Source: Oceanisphaera marina (GTDB lineage Bacteria > Pseudomonadota > Gammaproteobacteria > Enterobacterales > Aeromonadaceae). From it: 64,000 nt of DNA. Each line of letters starts with the position of its first letter. Position 1 is the first letter of the stretch. Location of the stretch: contig NZ_BMKE01000019.1 in the NCBI RefSeq assembly GCF_014643915.1, positions 1 to 64,000 on the forward strand. Direction: 5' to 3'. The notes beneath the pieces were generated by a model that saw only the letters and a list, made by a program, of their open reading frames with translations, searched no databases and was not told the origin of the DNA. Positions 43,703 to 53,043 of this stretch are shown here, piece by piece. Position numbers and translations under genes: made by a program.

Positions 43703-44914
43703 TTAACCCTTGATGATGTTGTATTCTGGTCCGAATGGGAAACGGGTGATGTTTTCAACTCCGCTGTCGCTGATCACCAGAATATCGTGTTCACGATAAC
43801 CACCGGCACCCGGCATGCCTTCCGGCAGCATGATCATCGGCTCCATCGATACCACCATGCCCGGCTCCAGTACCGTTTCAATATCTTCGCGCAGCTCCAG
43901 TCCGGCTTCACGACCGTAATAGTGGCTCAGGGTACCGAAAGAGTGACCATAACCGAAGGTGCGATACTGCAACGCATCCTGCTCGGCGAAAATCTCGTTC
44001 AGCTCATGGGCGATGTCACAGCAGCGTGTACCGGCTTTAATCAATTCCAGACCACGGCGATGTACTTTACAGTTCAGCTCCCACAGCTCCAGGTGACGGT
44101 CGGACACATGCTCGCTGAACAGGGTCCGTTCCAGGGCGGTGTAGTAACCGCCAATCATCGGGAAGGTGTTCAGGCTGAGAATATCACCGGCTTCAATCTT
44201 GCGGCTGGTTACCGGGTTGTGGGCACCGTCGGTATTGATACCGGACTGGAACCACACCCAGGTGTCCATCAGCTCGCCATGGGGGAAGGTTTTGGCAATT
44301 TCGCGCACCATGGCCTGAGTACCCGCCAGTGCCACTTCGTATTCCGGCACGCCCACGCCAATGGCGTCACGAATGGCGGCGCCGCCCACATCGGCCACCC
44401 GCGCACCCTGCTTGATCAGGGCGATTTCTTCTGCCGACTTGATCATGCGCATCTTCATGGTGGGGACACCGATATCGACGAATTCGGCTTCCGGCAGCGC
44501 CGCCTTGAGCTTGTCCAGATTTTGCAGATTGATGTGGTCAAATTCCACACCCACACGACGCGCGCCGCCAATCAGCGACTTGACCGCATAAAAGAAGTTG
44601 TCTTTCTGCCAGTCGGTGTACACCAGGTTGTCACCCAGGGCGTTGCGACGGTAAGGCTGGCCGCCGTCTATGTTGGCGGTAATGGTAGTATGAATATCCT
44701 GGGTCACGGCCAGACCATAGTCACGGCCAAAGCGGCAGTACACGAAGTCACTGAAATAGTTGATGTTGTGATAAGAGGTAAACAGCACGGCGTCTACGTC
44801 GTTGCTGGCCATGTAGCCGCGCAGTTTAGCCTGGCGTGACGCCATTTCCTGCTTGGAAAACATACCCTGGACTTTTTCGCCGTTGGGAATATTCAAGGTG
44901 TTTGGCATTTTCAT
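43703..44914 (-). CDS. Creatinase (creatine amidinohydrolase)
   Basis: A 403-residue pita-bread-fold enzyme of the M24 group that hydrolyses creatine to sarcosine and urea. The length equals Pseudomonas putida creatinase, and the catalytic histidine falls at the same number (H232 in SGINTDGAHNPVT). Other identical stretches are TSYHNINY near residue 46, NIDGGQP, YTDWQ, and LQYRTFGYGHSFGTLSHYYG followed by REAGLELRED. The metal-binding aspartates of aminopeptidase P are absent, as expected. Sarcosine formed here is the product of DgcAB too. AGGAAGG lies upstream of the ATG. Confidence 0.95.
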   Translation of the reverse strand: MKMPNTLNIPNGEKVQGMFSKQEMASRQAKLRGYMASNDVDAVLFTSYHNINYFSDFVYCRFGRDYGLAVTQDIHTTITANIDGGQPYRRNALGDNLVYTDWQKDNFFYAVKSLIGGARRVGVEFDHINLQNLDKLKAALPEAEFVDIGVPTMKMRMIKSAEEIALIKQGARVADVGGAAIRDAIGVGVPEYEVALAGTQAMVREIAKTFPHGELMDTWVWFQSGINTDGAHNPVTSRKIEAGDILSLNTFPMIGGYYTALERTLFSEHVSDRHLELWELNCKVHRRGLELIKAGTRCCDIAHELNEIFAEQDALQYRTFGYGHSFGTLSHYYGREAGLELREDIETVLEPGMVVSMEPMIMLPEGMPGAGGYREHDILVISDSGVENITRFPFGPEYNIIKG

Positions 44915-45084
44915 GTTAAGGCATCCTTCCTGTATGACAGTAACTAAGGGTTAGTTGCGCCGCTCTTCTAACCGGACCAAGCGCATACCCAGATACTAGA
45001 TTCGCTCTTGTCATAACAGAAATGAATACTTTAAATCAGATCATAAAAATTGTTAATACAGTGTTAATTTTATTAACTCTTCAG

Positions 45085-45477
45085 TCAGGATGCTGGCTCT
45101 AGCGAATCCCACAAAATCAAACCCCAGGTGATGGCGGCCAGCAACAGCGTCAGCAACACCGCCGCCGAGCCGATGTCTTTGGCCCGGCCCGACAGTTCAT
45201 GGTATTCAGGACCGATTCGATCCACCACAGATTCTATCGCCGAGTTGAGCAGCTCCACTATCGGCACCAGCATCAGGCTGCCGATCAGCAACACTTTTTC
45301 TACCGGCCCCACATTCCAGACCAGGGCGACGGGCAACAATATTGCCAGCAACCAGCATTCCTGACGAAAGGCCGCCTCGTGCCGATAGGCCGCCTTCAGA
45401 CCCTGCATTGAGTAGCCACCGGCAGCCACAATGCGCGCCACTCCTGTTTTTCCTGGTTTCATAACAAGCGATTCCAT
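45085..45477 (-). CDS. dgkA: Diacylglycerol kinase
   Basis: A 130-residue membrane enzyme that phosphorylates diacylglycerol to phosphatidic acid. The three helices and the signature EACFRQECWLL-like AAFRQECWLLAILLPVAL, and VELLNSAIESVVDRIGPEYH, match DgkA. Next to eptA, which consumes phosphatidylethanolamine and leaves diacylglycerol, it would recycle that by-product. The ATG at 45477 lacks a strong ribosome-binding site; ATG 45462 is an alternative. Confidence 0.92.
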   Translation of the reverse strand: MESLVMKPGKTGVARIVAAGGYSMQGLKAAYRHEAAFRQECWLLAILLPVALVWNVGPVEKVLLIGSLMLVPIVELLNSAIESVVDRIGPEYHELSGRAKDIGSAAVLLTLLLAAITWGLILWDSLEPAS

Positions 45478-45566
45478 TTTTACTGTGTGAGTTTACCAGG
45501 CTGCAAGCCGGTAATGATGTTCGACGCAAGGCGCACGATTATATCCAGTTTGCACAACGGCAAGTG

Positions 45567-45607
45567 AAAAAAAGGTCGAAGCAGACCGCTCTCTTTGACC
45601 TTTTTTT
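45567..45607. terminator. Terminator-like hairpin in the dgkA-eptA divergent region
   Basis: AAAAAAAGGTC (45567-45577) and GACCTTTTTTT (45597-45607) form a perfect 11-bp stem with a 19-base loop and T-tracts on both strands. It lies 60 bases upstream of the eptA start and 90 upstream of dgkA. A bidirectional terminator between two divergent genes is odd and could be a leader attenuator of eptA. Confidence 0.6.
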
Positions 45608-45667
45608 TACCTCTTGGGCCTTAGCATGAAATACGTACCCTCATTTACCTCTGACTGGAGTTTGCTC

Positions 45668-47389
45668 ATGGCCCTATTATCTTCCGCGTCGGCGCCGACA
45701 TCGCCACCAGGTTCAACCCCCGATAACACGCCCACCAGGCCCATGTTTTCGCTAACACCGGCGCGACTGGTATTAGTCAGCGCCTGTTATTTTTTTCTGG
45801 TGCTCAATGTGGCCCTGCTGGCCAAGCTGCTCGGCATCATCAACGGGCTGGAGCAGGTCAGTGTTGGCTTTGTATTGACCATACCGCTGTTTTTTATCGC
45901 CTGCTTCAACGCTATCTTCAGTCTGTTTACCGCTTTTCGCTGCGAAAAACCGGTGTTGATATTTTTTATTCTGCTCTCGTCACTGCTCAGCTATGCCATG
46001 TACAACTACGGCACCATAGTCGATAGAGACATGATAGTGAACGTACTGGAAACCAACTCCGGTGAGGCCAAATCTTACCTGAACCTGCCCGCCGTGCTCT
46101 GGTTTGTATTTACCGGCGTACTGCCCGCGGCGCTGATTATGAAACTGCACATCAAACGCAGCACCGTACTGCGCGAACTGTTGATGAAGCTGACCTCCAT
46201 TATCGCCTCGGCGCTGGTGATTGTGCTCATCGCCACCTTTTACTACAAAGACTACGCCTCGGTGGGCAGAAACAACGCCTACCTCAACAAGATGATCATT
46301 CCCACCCACTTCACCCACAGCCTGTATGGCTATGTGCGCGATACCTATTTCAAGGAAGAGATTCCCTATCGTCCACTGGGTGAAGATGCTGCGCTCACGC
46401 AGCAGGCACCCGCCGACCGCAAGCAGCTACTGGTGTTGATGGTGGGTGAAACCGCCCGGGCCGACAACTTCCAGTACGGTGGCTATGAACGAGACACCAA
46501 TGCCTTTACCCAGCCGCTGGGGGTGACCTATTTTCAGCAGGTATCGTCCTGTGGCACCGCCACCGCAGTGTCGGTACCCTGCATGTTTTCGCGTCTGTCC
46601 AAGCCGGACTTTTCCGATAGTCAGGCCAGCAATCAAGACAACCTGATGGACATAGTACAAAGAGCCGGCATTAATACCGTGTGGCTGGAGAACGACGGCG
46701 GCTGCAAAGGCGTGTGCGAGCGCATCAAGACCATTGAATTCAAGCCCGATGCCAACAATCCGGTGTGTGACGGGGACTATTGCCAGGATCAGGTGCTGCT
46801 GGATGGCTTAACTGCCCAGCTCGACCAGCTTGATGCGCAACACAACATCATAGTGCTGCACATGGTGGGCAGCCACGGGCCGACCTATTACAAGCGTTAT
46901 CCGAAGGAATTCTCTCACTTTCAGCCCGATTGTCAGCGCAGCGATATCCAGAATTGCGACGCTCGCCAGCTGAACAATACCTATGACAATACCTTGTATT
47001 ATTCCGATTACATTATGAGCGAAGTAATCAAGCGGTTGCAGCAACGCCAGGATCTGAGCACCGGCATGTTGTATGTCTCGGATCACGGGGAATCACTGGG
47101 TGAATCCGGGCTGTATCTGCACGGTATGCCCTATTCGCTGGCGCCCACAGAGCAGACCCATGTGCCTATGCTGACCTGGTTCTCCGACGCCTTTGTGGCC
47201 GACAAGCAACTGGATACCCGCTGTTTGCAGCAAGCCGCCACCAGCAACGCCTATTCACACGACAACCTGTTTGACTCTATTCTGGGCTTGATGGATGTGT
47301 CGACCGGGCTTTATCAGGCCAAACTGGATGTATTCAATCGCTGTCGTGGCCAGGGCAAGCTGGCGCTGAATCAGGCCTCGTCAAAGTAA
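45668..47389 (+). CDS. eptA: Lipid A phosphoethanolamine transferase
   Basis: A 573-residue inner-membrane enzyme that transfers phosphoethanolamine from phosphatidylethanolamine to lipid A, raising resistance to cationic peptides. There are five N-terminal helices (ARLVLVSACYFFLVLNVALL; LTIPLFFIACFNAIFSLFTA). The periplasmic sulfatase-like domain has the catalytic threonine T262 (MVGETARADNFQYGG) and zinc ligands in VLHMVGSHGPTYYKRYP and YVSDHGESLGE. The ATG at 45668 has GGAG seven bases upstream; starts at 45614 (TTG) and 45626 add no conserved sequence. Its last 19 bases overlap the end of the convergent sensor gene. Confidence 0.93.
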   Translation: MALLSSASAPTSPPGSTPDNTPTRPMFSLTPARLVLVSACYFFLVLNVALLAKLLGIINGLEQVSVGFVLTIPLFFIACFNAIFSLFTAFRCEKPVLIFFILLSSLLSYAMYNYGTIVDRDMIVNVLETNSGEAKSYLNLPAVLWFVFTGVLPAALIMKLHIKRSTVLRELLMKLTSIIASALVIVLIATFYYKDYASVGRNNAYLNKMIIPTHFTHSLYGYVRDTYFKEEIPYRPLGEDAALTQQAPADRKQLLVLMVGETARADNFQYGGYERDTNAFTQPLGVTYFQQVSSCGTATAVSVPCMFSRLSKPDFSDSQASNQDNLMDIVQRAGINTVWLENDGGCKGVCERIKTIEFKPDANNPVCDGDYCQDQVLLDGLTAQLDQLDAQHNIIVLHMVGSHGPTYYKRYPKEFSHFQPDCQRSDIQNCDARQLNNTYDNTLYYSDYIMSEVIKRLQQRQDLSTGMLYVSDHGESLGESGLYLHGMPYSLAPTEQTHVPMLTWFSDAFVADKQLDTRCLQQAATSNAYSHDNLFDSILGLMDVSTGLYQAKLDVFNRCRGQGKLALNQASSK

Positions 47390-48624
47390 ACCGTTACCTG
47401 AGTGCCTCTGCCATCAGGGCTGGATAATGCCAACCGCCAGCCCTGATGCTCGCAAATACGCTCCACAATCGCCAACCCCAGCCCAAAGCCGGCGGGATTG
47501 GCGGCACTCACTCCCCGCTTACGCACTTGCTGTTGTGCATCCATGGCAATACCACTACCGGTATCCCTGACCCGCAGCGTATGCGCATCCAATTGCACCC
47601 GAATTTCTCCCTGCAGAGTGTGCTGCACAGCATTGCGTAACAGGTTATTCAGCACCGCAACCATCATGGTGGCGGGTCGCTGCCCTGCCTCACCCTTCAC
47701 TTCCAGCTTCAGCGTAAGTCCTCGGGCATCGGCCAGCGGCTGCCAGTGTGCCAATTGCCGAGCGACAATATCCGCCAGCGGTTGCTCGTCGTTTTTGCCC
47801 GACAGGGAGTCGGGAGTACGGGAAAGCTGTAAAAACAGCTCGGTCTGTTGCTGCATTTGCAGCAAGGCGCCGTCGATTCGCTGTAACTGACGCAGTTCGG
47901 CGGCACTGGGGTCTCCTTCCTTGAGCATATCCACCGCGCCACGAATCACCATCATGGGCGTGCGCAGTTCATGACTGGCGTTGGCAGAAAACTGCTGCTC
48001 CCTTAACAGCAACTCGTTGACCCGCAACACATAGTGATCGAAGCTGCGCGCCAACTGCCCGGTTTCATCACTGGGATAATTCATTTCCAACCGGCTGCCG
48101 GGCTGTTGCGGCAAACGGCCCACTTCTGCAGCCAGTCGCGATACCGGCTGCAATATCTGCCGGCTCAAACGCCGAGACAGCACAAAGCCCAGCCCCCACA
48201 CCAGCAAGACACCAAACCCGACCCCGATAAACACCAGCAATTCGTAGCGTTCAAACTCGCTCTGATCCTGTACCAGCACATGTACCCAGGCCCCGTCGTG
48301 GCGCACCAGCAGGTTATAGGCCTTGTTGGCAGACAGCACTTCGTGCCCGCCCTGAGGGTAGCCACGAAACATCTCTGGCAACAGTTGCTGATCGGAGCGA
48401 GGTAACTTGTAGTAGGTGGTATCCGTCATCGGCAGCACCAGCGGCGTGGTCACGTCTTGATGGTTATGGATTTGATCAGTCAAATCACTTTGCAGGTGGT
48501 TGTAAAACAAGGTGTCTTCAAACCAGAAGATCAGCAACACCATGCCTAGCGCCGCCAGCGAGCTGATGGCCACTATTACCAGATTCAACGCCAGTTGCAG
48601 CCGTGATTTAATGGTCATCGACAT
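47371..48624 (-). CDS. Sensor histidine kinase of the eptA-linked two-component system
   Basis: A 417-residue inner-membrane kinase. Helix 1 is ALNLVIVAISSLAALGMVLL and helix 2 YELLVFIGVGFGVLLVWGLG, bracketing a periplasmic domain of about 110 residues. HAMP follows, then the phospho-acceptor H in FSANASHELRTPMMVIRG and the ATPase motifs NNLLRNAVQHT, DTGSGIA and GFGLGLAIVERICEHQGW. I chose the ATG at 48624, one base after the regulator stop, with GAGG upstream. It pairs with the regulator, and its convergent neighbour is eptA, so a PmrB/CarS-like control of lipid A modification is likely but inferred. Confidence 0.88.
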   Translation of the reverse strand: MSMTIKSRLQLALNLVIVAISSLAALGMVLLIFWFEDTLFYNHLQSDLTDQIHNHQDVTTPLVLPMTDTTYYKLPRSDQQLLPEMFRGYPQGGHEVLSANKAYNLLVRHDGAWVHVLVQDQSEFERYELLVFIGVGFGVLLVWGLGFVLSRRLSRQILQPVSRLAAEVGRLPQQPGSRLEMNYPSDETGQLARSFDHYVLRVNELLLREQQFSANASHELRTPMMVIRGAVDMLKEGDPSAAELRQLQRIDGALLQMQQQTELFLQLSRTPDSLSGKNDEQPLADIVARQLAHWQPLADARGLTLKLEVKGEAGQRPATMMVAVLNNLLRNAVQHTLQGEIRVQLDAHTLRVRDTGSGIAMDAQQQVRKRGVSAANPAGFGLGLAIVERICEHQGWRLALSSPDGRGTQVTVYFDEA

Positions 48625-48625
48625 G

Positions 48626-49300
48626 TTATTTATCCTCGACGGCCAGCCGATATCCCTGGCCGTGCACCGTGTGCAGCAAGGCGCGCTCGAAGGGCTTGTC
48701 GAGCTGGCTGCGCAGTAAATAAATATGCGACTTGAGGCCGTCGCTGTCCGGTGGGTCATCGGCCCACAGCTGATCGATCAGGGTTTCCCGGCTCACCACA
48801 TGGGGCGAATGGCGCATCAGGATCTCCAGCAACTTCAAACATTTGGGATTCAGGCTAACGGCCTGCCCGTCACGACAGGCCTGGCGCAGATCGAGATCCA
48901 GGGTGACATCGGCCACCTTGAGCTGCCTGACTTGCTGTTTTTGGCTGCGTTTAAGCACCGCCTGAATACGCGACCACAACTCGGGCAGGGCAAAAGGTTT
49001 GACCAGATAATCATCGGCGCCCACCTCAAAGCCACCCAGCTTGTCGTCCAGGGTATCGCGGGCGGTCAGCATCACCACCGGCAGCGGGTTTTGCTCGGCG
49101 CGCAGCTGCGCGCACAGCGCCAGGCCATCCAGCCCCGGCAAAGACAAATCCAGCACCAGCAAATCATACTCCTGTTGCCGGATCTGGTTCAGGGCCGCGG
49201 TGCCGTTATACAGGGCATCCACCACGCAGTGTTTCAAGGTAAGGTAATCAACGATATTCACCAGAATATCCGGATTGTCTTCCACAACCAGTATCCGCAT
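48626..49300 (-). CDS. OmpR-family response regulator of the eptA-linked two-component system
   Basis: A 224-residue regulator. The receiver domain has VEDNPDI at the start, phospho-acceptor D51 (LLVLDLSLPGLDG) and K101-type region (DDYLVKPFALPELW). The winged helix has SLNPKCLKLLEILMRHSPHV and SDGLKSHIYLLRSQLDKPFE, ending HTVHGQGYRLAVEDK. It is of the PmrA/CarR style. It is the first gene of the pair and the kinase starts one base after its stop. Confidence 0.9.
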   Translation of the reverse strand: MRILVVEDNPDILVNIVDYLTLKHCVVDALYNGTAALNQIRQQEYDLLVLDLSLPGLDGLALCAQLRAEQNPLPVVMLTARDTLDDKLGGFEVGADDYLVKPFALPELWSRIQAVLKRSQKQQVRQLKVADVTLDLDLRQACRDGQAVSLNPKCLKLLEILMRHSPHVVSRETLIDQLWADDPPDSDGLKSHIYLLRSQLDKPFERALLHTVHGQGYRLAVEDK

Positions 49301-49309
49301 GGGGGCTCC

Positions 49310-50047
49310 TCAGCTTGCGGGCAAATCTCGATTTTGCAACTCAACCCCTTGAGGGCTGACCACCAGCACGCTGCCCTGGGTATACCAGTCGCCGAGTACG
49401 ATGCGCCGCGCCGGTTGCTGTTTTATATATAGTTGATGAATGGCGGGCCTGTGGGTGTGGCCATGGATCAGCGAATGTACCTGGTAGCGCTGCATTTGCC
49501 GCTCTACTTCGGCCTGATTCACATCCATCACCTGCATCACCTTTACTTCTTTTGACTGGGCGCTTTTACTGCGAATACCGTCGGCAATGTTCATGCGAAA
49601 GGTCAGCGGCAGCCGTAAAAACAACCATTGCAGCCAGCCCCAGCGAGTAATGCGCCGGTAACGCTGATAACCCGCATCATCAATACACAGAGTATCACCG
49701 TGCATAATCAGGGTGCGCTCACCATACAGGTCAATCACCTTGTGTTCCGGCAACAGGGTCACACCGGCTTGTCGGGCAAAGCGCCGCCCCACCATGAAGT
49801 CGCGGTTGCCATGAATAAAATACACAGGCGTACCCTGCTCGACACAGGCTTTAAAGGCGGCCGCCACTTCGTCGTTCAAGGGGCTGGGCTCATCATCGCC
49901 AATAGAGAATTCGAACAAGTCCCCCAGCACATAGAGCGCATCGGCGTGCACCGCTTCCTGTTGCATAAAGCGTAAAAACGCCGCGGTAATATCCGGGCGC
50001 CCGGCGCTCAGATGCAAGTCGGCAATAAACAGAGTGGTCTGATTCAA
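49310..50047 (-). CDS. lpxH: UDP-2,3-diacylglucosamine hydrolase, TTG start
   Basis: A 245-residue calcineurin-like phosphoesterase of lipid A synthesis, cutting UDP-diacylglucosamine to lipid X and UMP. Metal motifs are FIADLHLS, LGDLFEF, IHGNRDFMVG, MHGDTLCIDD and IHGHTHRP. I chose the TTG at 50047. The ATG of the longer frame (50128) would put the ppiB terminator inside the coding region, and the family starts right before TLFIADLHLS. The family length of about 240 fits. It follows ppiB on the same strand after the terminator. Confidence 0.9.
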   Translation of the reverse strand: MNQTTLFIADLHLSAGRPDITAAFLRFMQQEAVHADALYVLGDLFEFSIGDDEPSPLNDEVAAAFKACVEQGTPVYFIHGNRDFMVGRRFARQAGVTLLPEHKVIDLYGERTLIMHGDTLCIDDAGYQRYRRITRWGWLQWLFLRLPLTFRMNIADGIRSKSAQSKEVKVMQVMDVNQAEVERQMQRYQVHSLIHGHTHRPAIHQLYIKQQPARRIVLGDWYTQGSVLVVSPQGVELQNRDLPAS

Positions 50048-50074
50048 GGGCTGGCTCGTGGTTGAAAAAGGGTT

Positions 50075-50097
50075 AAAAAAGCCCGCTCGAGGCGGGC
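50075..50097 (-). terminator. Intrinsic terminator after ppiB
   Basis: GCCCGC (50081-50086) pairs with GCGGGC (50092-50097); on the minus strand six T follow the stem. It lies between ppiB and the TTG start of lpxH. Confidence 0.8.
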
Positions 50098-50134
50098 ATG
50101 TTTTATGGGTATGCAGCGTATTCGGCAAGCTGCC

Positions 50135-50632
50135 TTATTCGCTAACGGTCACATTGGTGATCACGACATCTTCTACCGGTACGTCCTGGTGTACATAGCC
50201 GCGAGTGCCGGTGGCCACGTCTTTGATCTTGTTGACCACGTCCATGCCTTCAACCACTTCACCGAATACGCAGTAGCCGTAGCCCTGGCTGGTAGCAGAT
50301 TTGAAGTTCAGAAAATCGTTGTCGTTGACGTTGATAAAGAACTGGGCAGTGGCGGAGTGCGGTTCCATGGTACGGGCCATCGCCACCGTGCCTACCTTGT
50401 TGGACAAGCCGTTGTCGGCTTCGTTTTTAACGGGCTTGCGTGTTTCTTTTTCTTCGAAGCCCGGGCCAAAGCCGCCGCCCTGAACCATGAAACCGTCGAT
50501 AACGCGGTGAAACAGGGTGTTGTCGTAATGACCATCGCGGCAATATTGCAGGAAGTTGGCTACCGTTTCCGGAGCCTTGTCGGCAAACAGGTTCAAAGTG
50601 ATGTCGCCGTGATTAGTATGCAGTGTGACCAT
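50135..50632 (-). CDS. ppiB: Cytoplasmic peptidyl-prolyl cis-trans isomerase B
   Basis: A 165-residue cyclophilin, the normal length for PpiB, without a signal peptide. Active-site segments are [20 protein letters not shown] and [20 protein letters not shown]; the tail is [20 protein letters not shown]. It catalyses proline isomerisation in the cytosol. It is divergent from cysS, as in E. coli and relatives. Confidence 0.95.
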   Translation of the reverse strand: MVTLHTNHGDITLNLFADKAPETVANFLQYCRDGHYDNTLFHRVIDGFMVQGGGFGPGFEEKETRKPVKNEADNGLSNKVGTVAMARTMEPHSATAQFFINVNDNDFLNFKSATSQGYGYCVFGEVVEGMDVVNKIKDVATGTRGYVHQDVPVEDVVITNVTVSE

Positions 50633-50793
50633 AATAGTTATCCAGTATCCAGATTAAGTCGATTCAGAGCTCGATTTTAACGCAAGCAGTCCCGTTAGCG
50701 AACCCCCAAGAGTCGCAAGGCTTGCACCAAATTGCCATTAAAGGTTCAATAGTGGCGTAATTACCCCTCACAACCTGACCAAGATGCGGAATC

Positions 50794-52173
50794 ATGCTGA
50801 AAATCTATAACTCCCTGACCCGACAAAAAGAAGAATTTATCCCTTTGGTGCCCGGCAAGGTCGGCATGTACGTCTGTGGTGTCACCATCTACGACCTGTG
50901 TCACATTGGTCATGGTCGTACCTTCGTGGCGTTTGATGTGGTTACCCGTTATTTGCGCTATCTGGGTCTGGATTTGACCTTTGTGCGCAATATCACCGAC
51001 ATTGACGACAAAATCATCAAACGAGCCGCCGAAAATGGCGAAAGTTGTGATGCACTGACCGAACGACTCACCGCCGACATGCATCAGGATTTTGATGCCC
51101 TGCACATTGCCCGCCCTGATATCGAGCCCAAGGCCACGCAGCATATTCCCGAAATCATTGCCATGGTGCAGCGCCTGATTGCAGACGGCCACGCCTATGT
51201 CGCCGGCAATGGCGATGTGTTGTTTGAAGTCAGCAGTTTTGCCGATTACGGCAAGCTGTCGGGCCAGGATCTGGAACAACTGCAGGCCGGATCCCGGGTA
51301 GAGGTAGAACAAAGCAAACGCAGCCCCCTGGACTTTGTGTTGTGGAAACAGTCCAAGCCCGGCGAGCCCAGCTGGGAATCCCCCTGGGGTTTGGGTCGCC
51401 CTGGCTGGCACATTGAATGCTCCGCCATGAACGGCAAGCATCTGGGCAAGCATTTTGATATTCACGGTGGTGGCTCTGATCTGCAGTTTCCCCATCATGA
51501 AAACGAAATTGCCCAAAGCTGCTGCGCCAACCACAGCCCCTATGTAAACACCTGGATGCACTCGGGTATGGTGATGGTGGATCAGGAGAAGATGTCCAAA
51601 TCTCTGGGCAACTTCTTTACCATTCGCGATGTGCTGCAGCACTTTGACGGTGAAACCGTGCGTTATTTTCTGCTGTCTGGCCACTATCGCAGCCAGCTCA
51701 ATTACTCGGACGACAACCTGAACAAGGCGCACAGCGCCCTGGAGCGTTTCTACACTGCGCTGCGCGATCTGCCGATAGTAGCAGCCAAGGGTGGCGAAGA
51801 ATTCGTGACCCGTTTTCAGGCCGCCATGAATGACGACTTCAATACGCCGGAAGCCTATTCGGTGTTGTTTGACCTCACTCGTGAAATCAATCGCCTGAAG
51901 GGTAAAGACGACGCGACCGCCGCCGGTCTGGCCGCTCGTCTGCGTGAGCTGGCCGGGGTGCTGGGCTTGCTCAGCCAGGATCCGGAAACCTTTTTGCGCG
52001 GCAATGCCGGTGCCGATGACGAGGTAGCGGAAATAGAGCGACTGATCCAGGCGCGTCTGGACGCCCGCCAAAGCAAAGACTGGGCAGCCGCCGATGCCGC
52101 TCGCGACCAGCTGACCGCCATGGGGATAGTGCTGGAAGACGGTGCCGAGGGCACTCGCTGGCGCCGCAAGTAA
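50794..52173 (+). CDS. cysS: Cysteinyl-tRNA synthetase
   Basis: A 459-residue class-I synthetase. HIGH appears as HIGH in [11 protein letters not shown] and the KMSKS loop as [15 protein letters not shown]. Zinc ligands include C28-type CGVTIYD and the downstream HIECSAM and HHENEIAQS. The C-terminal anticodon-binding domain ends [11 protein letters not shown]. Length fits the family. Confidence 0.96.
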   Translation: MLKIYNSLTRQKEEFIPLVPGKVGMYVCGVTIYDLCHIGHGRTFVAFDVVTRYLRYLGLDLTFVRNITDIDDKIIKRAAENGESCDALTERLTADMHQDFDALHIARPDIEPKATQHIPEIIAMVQRLIADGHAYVAGNGDVLFEVSSFADYGKLSGQDLEQLQAGSRVEVEQSKRSPLDFVLWKQSKPGEPSWESPWGLGRPGWHIECSAMNGKHLGKHFDIHGGGSDLQFPHHENEIAQSCCANHSPYVNTWMHSGMVMVDQEKMSKSLGNFFTIRDVLQHFDGETVRYFLLSGHYRSQLNYSDDNLNKAHSALERFYTALRDLPIVAAKGGEEFVTRFQAAMNDDFNTPEAYSVLFDLTREINRLKGKDDATAAGLAARLRELAGVLGLLSQDPETFLRGNAGADDEVAEIERLIQARLDARQSKDWAAADAARDQLTAMGIVLEDGAEGTRWRRK

Positions 52174-52222
52174 GTCTGATACGCACCCAGACCTCGTTTG
52201 CAGCCGTATTGAAAAAAAACCT

Positions 52223-52253
52223 CAGGGCACCATAATTGGTGCCCTGTTTTTTT
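52223..52253 (+). terminator. Intrinsic terminator after cysS
   Basis: CAGGGCACCA (52223-52232), loop TAAT, TGGTGCCCTG (52237-52246), then seven T. Confidence 0.9.
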
Positions 52254-52285
52254 AAATCGTTTATCCATTAACAAGGAGACCTGCC

Positions 52286-52588
52286 ATGCGCACTTTATTG
52301 TCTACCGTTTTGCTGACCGCCCTACTGGGTCTGACCGCCTGCGAGCCTAAAGGCCCTGCCGCCGATATTGGCGATAATATCGATCAGGTATTGGAAAATC
52401 AGGCCGCAGCAGATAGCCAGCTCAGAGATGAAGCCGCTGCGGCAACCCAATCCGAAACGGTCAGTGCTCCCGAGCCTGAAGTGATAGAGCAACAAAAAGA
52501 AGAGATCGCCATCGTCACCGAGGAAGCTTCTCAGGAGGCAGAGCAGCGTCTCAATGAAATTCTGGAAAACACCATAGAGCAGCCTTGA
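52286..52588 (+). CDS. Small lipoprotein, first of a paralogous pair
   Basis: A 100-residue protein with a lipoprotein signal (LLTALLGLTAC, lipidated Cys 19) and an acidic helical body rich in Glu, Gln and Ala. After the cysteine comes EPKGPAADIGDNIDQVLENQ, which matches the DNKGPAEQAGENLDESIEQV of the second lipoprotein at 53044. The pair is probably a local duplication. The role is unknown; the helical, charged body suggests a periplasmic coiled structure. AAGGAGA precedes the ATG. Confidence 0.8.
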   Translation: MRTLLSTVLLTALLGLTACEPKGPAADIGDNIDQVLENQAAADSQLRDEAAAATQSETVSAPEPEVIEQQKEEIAIVTEEASQEAEQRLNEILENTIEQP

Positions 52589-53043
52589 TCGCCGCCATCA
52601 GCTTTATGCAATAAGCCGTAAGTCAAAGCAGGACGATGTTCGGCTTGGCGTACGGCGTATAACCTAAGGCTTTAACTGACGTTTACCGCTCGCCGAAAGG
52701 GGGCTTAATTTTTCCGTGCGTTCCGTGTTCTTCCGTTGCAAAAAATCGTTAGCCCTTTGTTTGGTCGGGGTTGGCTTGTTCGCTTCCCCCTTCACTTATC
52801 ACTGTATTTACCTGTGGCAAATGACAGAGTTCGTCATATCCCGAGGCTGTTTTTAAGCATCCATCACGACAGCAGGCTTCGCAACTTAATATTACCCTTT
52901 GATTAATATGAATATTTATAGAAACACAAGACATTTAAATCAATTAAAACACTTGTTGTTGTGCTCATTTGTGCGCTATTAATAACAGGGTACAAAGCAC
53001 ATACGGCCCTGGGTCGTAATAACTATTCAGCGAGGAGCAGAAA
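52589..53043. other. Intergenic region with degenerate repeats, no gene
   Basis: About 455 bases between the two lipoprotein genes. The first part (52610-52690) has GTA/ACGGCG-type repeats (GGCGTACGGCGTATAACC) resembling the spacer near 38585-38660, and GTGCGTTCCGTGTTCTTCCG at about 52715-52735. The part near 52860-52990 is AT-rich and probably carries the promoter for the second lipoprotein. A 61-codon minus-strand frame (52749-52934) has no ribosome-binding site. Confidence 0.6.

Noticed and set aside
43703-44914. DMSP lyase DddP or aminopeptidase P as the identity of the M24 protein
   Set aside because: Length, H232 position and long identical stretches match creatinase; the aminopeptidase metal ligands are missing.
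52749-52934. 61-codon minus-strand frame with several cysteines
   Set aside because: No ribosome-binding site, lies in repeat-rich spacer, and no family resemblance.
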